Assembly (NCBI GenBank): GCA_002753095.1 | Contig: PDZU01000012.1 | Location: forward strand, 1 to 56,097 | From: Magnetococcales bacterium | GTDB taxonomy: Bacteria > Pseudomonadota > Magnetococcia > Magnetococcales > Magnetaquicoccaceae | Reading direction: 5' to 3' | Length of the DNA: 56,097 nucleotides | Shown here: positions 53,674 to 56,097 of the stretch, one piece after another | Layout: every line of letters begins with the position of its first letter | Position numbering within the stretch: the stretch's first letter is position 1 | Notes under the pieces: generated by a model | Database searches by the model: none | Told to the model about the DNA's origin: nothing | The model's input: the letters and a program-made list of their open reading frames with translations, nothing else | Program-made: the position numbers and the translations under genes

Positions 53674-53959
53674 AGAAGTGCATGGGATACCCGTTCACCC
53701 CCATATTGGCCTGACCGTTCTGGCTATGAGACCATAGGGGGTTGCGCTGGAGTCTGAAATTTGATAGTAATGCCCTCTGTGAAACTCAGATTGTTTCTGG
53801 GTGTTGTGCGTACTCCAAGACAACATGTCTGGATTGTGCAAAGGCCAATGCTGGGTGAGCAGGTACAGTGAATAGGACAAAGCCCCACGGTCTTGCTTTT
53901 GCATTCGGTTTTTCTCCCCTGCAGGGGGCACCGCATCCAAATTCCGGCGAGGTTAACTC
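53674..53959. other. Intergenic gap with no convincing gene
   Basis: This stretch of 286 bases separates the aldo/keto reductase and the AT-rich glycosyltransferase gene. A minus-strand frame of 81 codons (53695-53940) is open but has no recognisable motif or RBS. No clear terminator or promoter pair was found. GC content falls across this stretch toward the next gene. Confidence 0.5.
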
Positions 53960-55672
53960 ATGAATTCTGCTTCATCATCCCGCAGGCAACTGACCGGAAC
54001 GGCTTGTTTTGACGTTCCCATTTTCATCAACAGTTATAATCGACTTGAATGTTTGCAAAAGTTAGTGGAGTGGTTGGAGAACGCAGGCTACCATCATATT
54101 TACATAGTGGACAATAATTCCAGTTATCCGCCCTTGCTGGACTATTTGCGAACAATTGAGAATCGTGTCCACGTCATCCGCTTGCACAAAAACTTTGGAT
54201 ATTTGGCACTGTGGCGCGCTGAAATATTGAAGTCGCTCGATATTCGGACGGAATACGTCTATACGGACCCGGATGTGGTCCCAGAACCGTACTGTCCCCC
54301 TGATTTTATCAGTCACTTTCAGCGTATTCTGGCAGAACATCCATATATTAGCAATGTTGGATTTTCCCTGTCGACTACAAACATTGACCTCAATAAGCGT
54401 GATCATGATGCTTTTTATGCGTTTGCATTGAATGCTTGGCGGCGTCCATTGGCACCAGGATTATGGTTGACCAAGATTGATACAACCTTTGCGTTGTATC
54501 GACCAGGGGCGATGCGGGATGGGTTCACGATGCGGCAGACCGTAACCACCTCATATCCATATATGGCGCAACATTTGGGATGGGATTATGATCCTGATTT
54601 TCCGACAGATGAAGATTTATATTATATCAACTCTGGGGCTGCACAAAACACTAGCAGTTACTCAACAAAGCCGATATTTGTTGACCCTAAATCACCGGAA
54701 TTAACCGTATGTGGGCAATATGGCTACAGGGGAGATCGCATGGTTTTTCCGAAGCCGGAGCAACCAGCAATCATTCATTTGGGATGTGGCGAGGAGTATA
54801 TCCACGGTTGGATCAACCTGGATGGCAGTGGCTCACGTTTGGATATCTGTTGTGATCTAGAATCGATCCGTCCGCACTCGTTGACATTGGCTGAAGGCAG
54901 CATTCATGGGATATACGGTTGTCAAAAGTGGGCAGAGGTTCCAGATCTAGGGGCATTGATGTTGGAACTGTATAGATTGGCTATGCCAGAGGCATTGTTT
55001 GTAGCACGGGTATCGCTTACCCCGGATCCGGTTAGGATACAACGGTTGATGATGGCCTTGTTCGCAAAGGATGGAGATCTCCATCATCAGCTGGACGCAA
55101 GCTTGACCGACTCATCTCGTGCGGATTGCCATGGGGGATGGACTGTTCGTGAGGTCAAGTTGGTCATGCGTCAGTCGGATGGTGAAAGATATCAACCGGA
55201 GCGTACTTTAGCAGGGGAAGAGTTTCAGGCATTGATTCGTGTTTTGCCGGAACAGGTTCAGGAGGTGATCATCTACTGGGTGGCGAAAAAGGGTGAACTT
55301 GATTCTGTGGTACGTACAAGCGATCCACTGCTGTGCAAAGCGGTCTATTCAGCACTACAGTATGACATTAGTTGGTGTGCATGGGAATTTGGTTCACCGG
55401 CAATCGATCGGGATGTGTATGAATTATTACGTCTGGAGTTTTCTGGTGAGTCATCCTTGGTAGTCGGTCAGTTGGTTCATGTGTTACCGCCAGCAATTCT
55501 TTATGCGTCGATGCAGATGTTCGGTCGGCAGCGTTTTTTTACGGCATATCAATTGGCCTACCGTTTGAGTCATTGCGGGGTAAAATCGGCCTTCTTGTCC
55601 ATGATTCTCTGTATTTGTGAGGTTTTATACCAACGGTATGGTGCCGGGTCGTTTGGCCACTCTCAAGGATGA
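53960..55672 (+). CDS. GT2 glycosyltransferase with methyltransferase-like domain, frameshifted 3' end
   Basis: The reading frame has 570 residues. It starts with a GT2-type domain (VPIFINSYNRLECLQKLVEWL, IYIVDNNSSYPPLLDYL, VHVIRLHKNFGYLALW, VYTDPDVVPE as DXD). Near residue 270 comes a methyltransferase-like segment (AIIHLGCGEEYIHGWINLDGS) that lacks a clear later motif set. From ~470 there is a helical C-terminus related to the domain at the ends of 1794-3440, 30846-32333 and 48138-49628 (FFTAYQLAYRLSHCG). The frame stops at 55672, but the homologous C-terminal sequence continues in the +1 frame at 55617-55967, so the gene looks frameshifted. GAGG lies eight bases before the ATG. Codon use is AT-richer than neighbours. 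Confidence 0.8.
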   Translation: MNSASSSRRQLTGTACFDVPIFINSYNRLECLQKLVEWLENAGYHHIYIVDNNSSYPPLLDYLRTIENRVHVIRLHKNFGYLALWRAEILKSLDIRTEYVYTDPDVVPEPYCPPDFISHFQRILAEHPYISNVGFSLSTTNIDLNKRDHDAFYAFALNAWRRPLAPGLWLTKIDTTFALYRPGAMRDGFTMRQTVTTSYPYMAQHLGWDYDPDFPTDEDLYYINSGAAQNTSSYSTKPIFVDPKSPELTVCGQYGYRGDRMVFPKPEQPAIIHLGCGEEYIHGWINLDGSGSRLDICCDLESIRPHSLTLAEGSIHGIYGCQKWAEVPDLGALMLELYRLAMPEALFVARVSLTPDPVRIQRLMMALFAKDGDLHHQLDASLTDSSRADCHGGWTVREVKLVMRQSDGERYQPERTLAGEEFQALIRVLPEQVQEVIIYWVAKKGELDSVVRTSDPLLCKAVYSALQYDISWCAWEFGSPAIDRDVYELLRLEFSGESSLVVGQLVHVLPPAILYASMQMFGRQRFFTAYQLAYRLSHCGVKSAFLSMILCICEVLYQRYGAGSFGHSQG

Positions 55673-55967
55673 ACTTCAGAAAACTGAGGAAAATTACCGA
55701 GAGTTTTTGCAGCATATTGGTCTGTTGGCTATGCTGTATATTCTTCCTGACGCAGTCATCGGTCAGAATGACGCCCAATTGATGAACTGTTTGAGGGTTC
55801 TGGATATTCTTAAGGCAGATCTGCAGATCAATCAAGCGTTGCTGCACTGTGCAGATGATATGATGGTTGGTGATCAATTGTTGGCAATGCGCGAGGAGTG
55901 CAGTCGGGTGAATGCCACGTTGCAACAACTGTATGGCTGGCAGATCGTTCGAAAAAGTGACGCGTAA
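55617..55967 (+). pseudogene. Out-of-frame C-terminal part of the preceding glycosyltransferase
   Basis: A 116-codon frame in the +1 phase overlaps the end of the GT2 gene. Its sequence from LATLKDELQKTEENYREFLQ to LADLQINQALL aligns in character with the C-terminal half of the shared helical domain (compare LLPALLAPWSEAQKELFRKQ to LVTLANAAAP in protein B). The switch would lie between about 55630 and 55665. It has no RBS of its own. It is either the detached end of a mutated gene, a sequencing error, or a frameshifted product. Nine bases separate its stop from the IS. Confidence 0.65.
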
Positions 55968-55976
55968 TCCCAATTT

Positions 55977-56097
55977 GGGTCTCCTCAAAAAGCCCCTACC
56001 GCAATTGATCTTCTACCCTGAGATGGGTACAACCCGTCGGCGGTTTTTGCCTTGGAGCCTGTCCAGTTGTCCACCAGGGTCAATACGTGGACAAATG
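55977..56097 (-). mobile_element. Second IS5/IS1182-like copy, cut by the window edge
   Basis: GGGTCTCCTCAAAAA at 55977-55991 matches the inverted repeat of the IS at 17319. The following ~105 bases match its left end with scattered substitutions (roughly four in five bases identical by eye). The copy is in the same orientation and continues beyond the window. Confidence 0.9.
55985..56097 (-). CDS. IS5/IS1182-like transposase, C-terminal fragment
   Basis: The last 37 codons of a transposase are visible (FVHVLTLVDNWTGSKAKTAD to GRRSIAVGAF), matching the end of the transposase at 17327-19117 with differences. The stop codon again lies in the inverted repeat. The 5' part is outside the window, so intactness is unknown. 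Confidence 0.9.
   Translation of the reverse strand, partial: FVHVLTLVDNWTGSKAKTADGLYPSQGRRSIAVGAF

Noticed and set aside
53695-53940. Minus-strand 81-codon frame in the gap after the aldo/keto reductase
   Set aside because: No RBS, no recognisable motif and no partner; kept only as a note on the gap.

Overview
The window is GC-rich chromosomal DNA from a Gram-negative bacterium, with tatABC, beta-carbonic anhydrase, YejA/YejB, MiaA and FtsK. Two stretches are visibly AT-richer: an IS at 17.3-19.2 kb and the last 2 kb. The gene set fits a motile proteobacterium that decorates its surface or flagella with nonulosonic acids. Very large TPR/O-GlcNAc-transferase-like proteins with two nonulosonate pathways recall Magnetococcales-type magnetotactic bacteria, but this placement is inference. 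No rRNA, tRNA or CRISPR array was seen.

Layout. 1-6.5 kb (minus strand): yejA and yejB, then a GT2 glycosyltransferase and rfbF-rfbG (CDP-glucose pathway) where yejE and yejF would be expected. 6.6-17 kb: housekeeping and regulatory genes, namely an AmmeMemoRadiSam radical-SAM enzyme, a rubrerythrin-like protein, an RNase D-like exonuclease, a catalytically degenerate tyrosine recombinase coupled to miaA, a TauE/SafE permease, a Tat-exported beta-carbonic anhydrase, a Ser/Thr kinase with a DUF1566-like tail, a rhodanese and a degenerate GGDEF protein. 17-19.7 kb: an IS5/IS1182-like element beside an orphan YgiT-type zinc-finger gene, the pair bracketed by two inverted copies of a multi-hairpin intergenic repeat. 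19.7-27.2 kb (minus strand): a ccmI-like gene, tatA, tatB, tatC, rnj (RNase J) and ftsK.

27.5-56 kb is a large glycosylation locus. The plus-strand genes pseB-pseC-pseI and a minus-strand run of nine genes (methylase, ATP-grasp, methyltransferase, RraA-like, radical SAM, pseG, amidohydrolase, pseF and an unknown protein) would make and modify a CMP-pseudaminic-acid-like sugar. No pseH acetyltransferase is visible. Divergent from that run is a 2780-residue protein with two tandem TPR-OGT (GT41) modules followed by two TPR modules with a DXD-containing GT-A-like domain. It is followed by a paralogue of the unknown protein, a fused FAD-oxidoreductase/NeuB-type synthase, a NeuA-type cytidylyltransferase and an aldo/keto reductase. 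An AT-rich, frameshifted GT2 gene with a methyltransferase-like middle domain ends the locus, abutting a second IS copy cut by the window edge.

Two patterns stand out. The two ~495-residue unknown proteins each sit beside one nonulosonate synthase/cytidylyltransferase pair, which makes them candidate nonulosonate transferases of a non-Maf type. In addition, the GT2 protein at 1.8-3.4 kb, both unknown proteins and, more weakly, the frameshifted GT2 protein share a C-terminal helical domain of about 180 residues, tying the distant glycan genes into one system.
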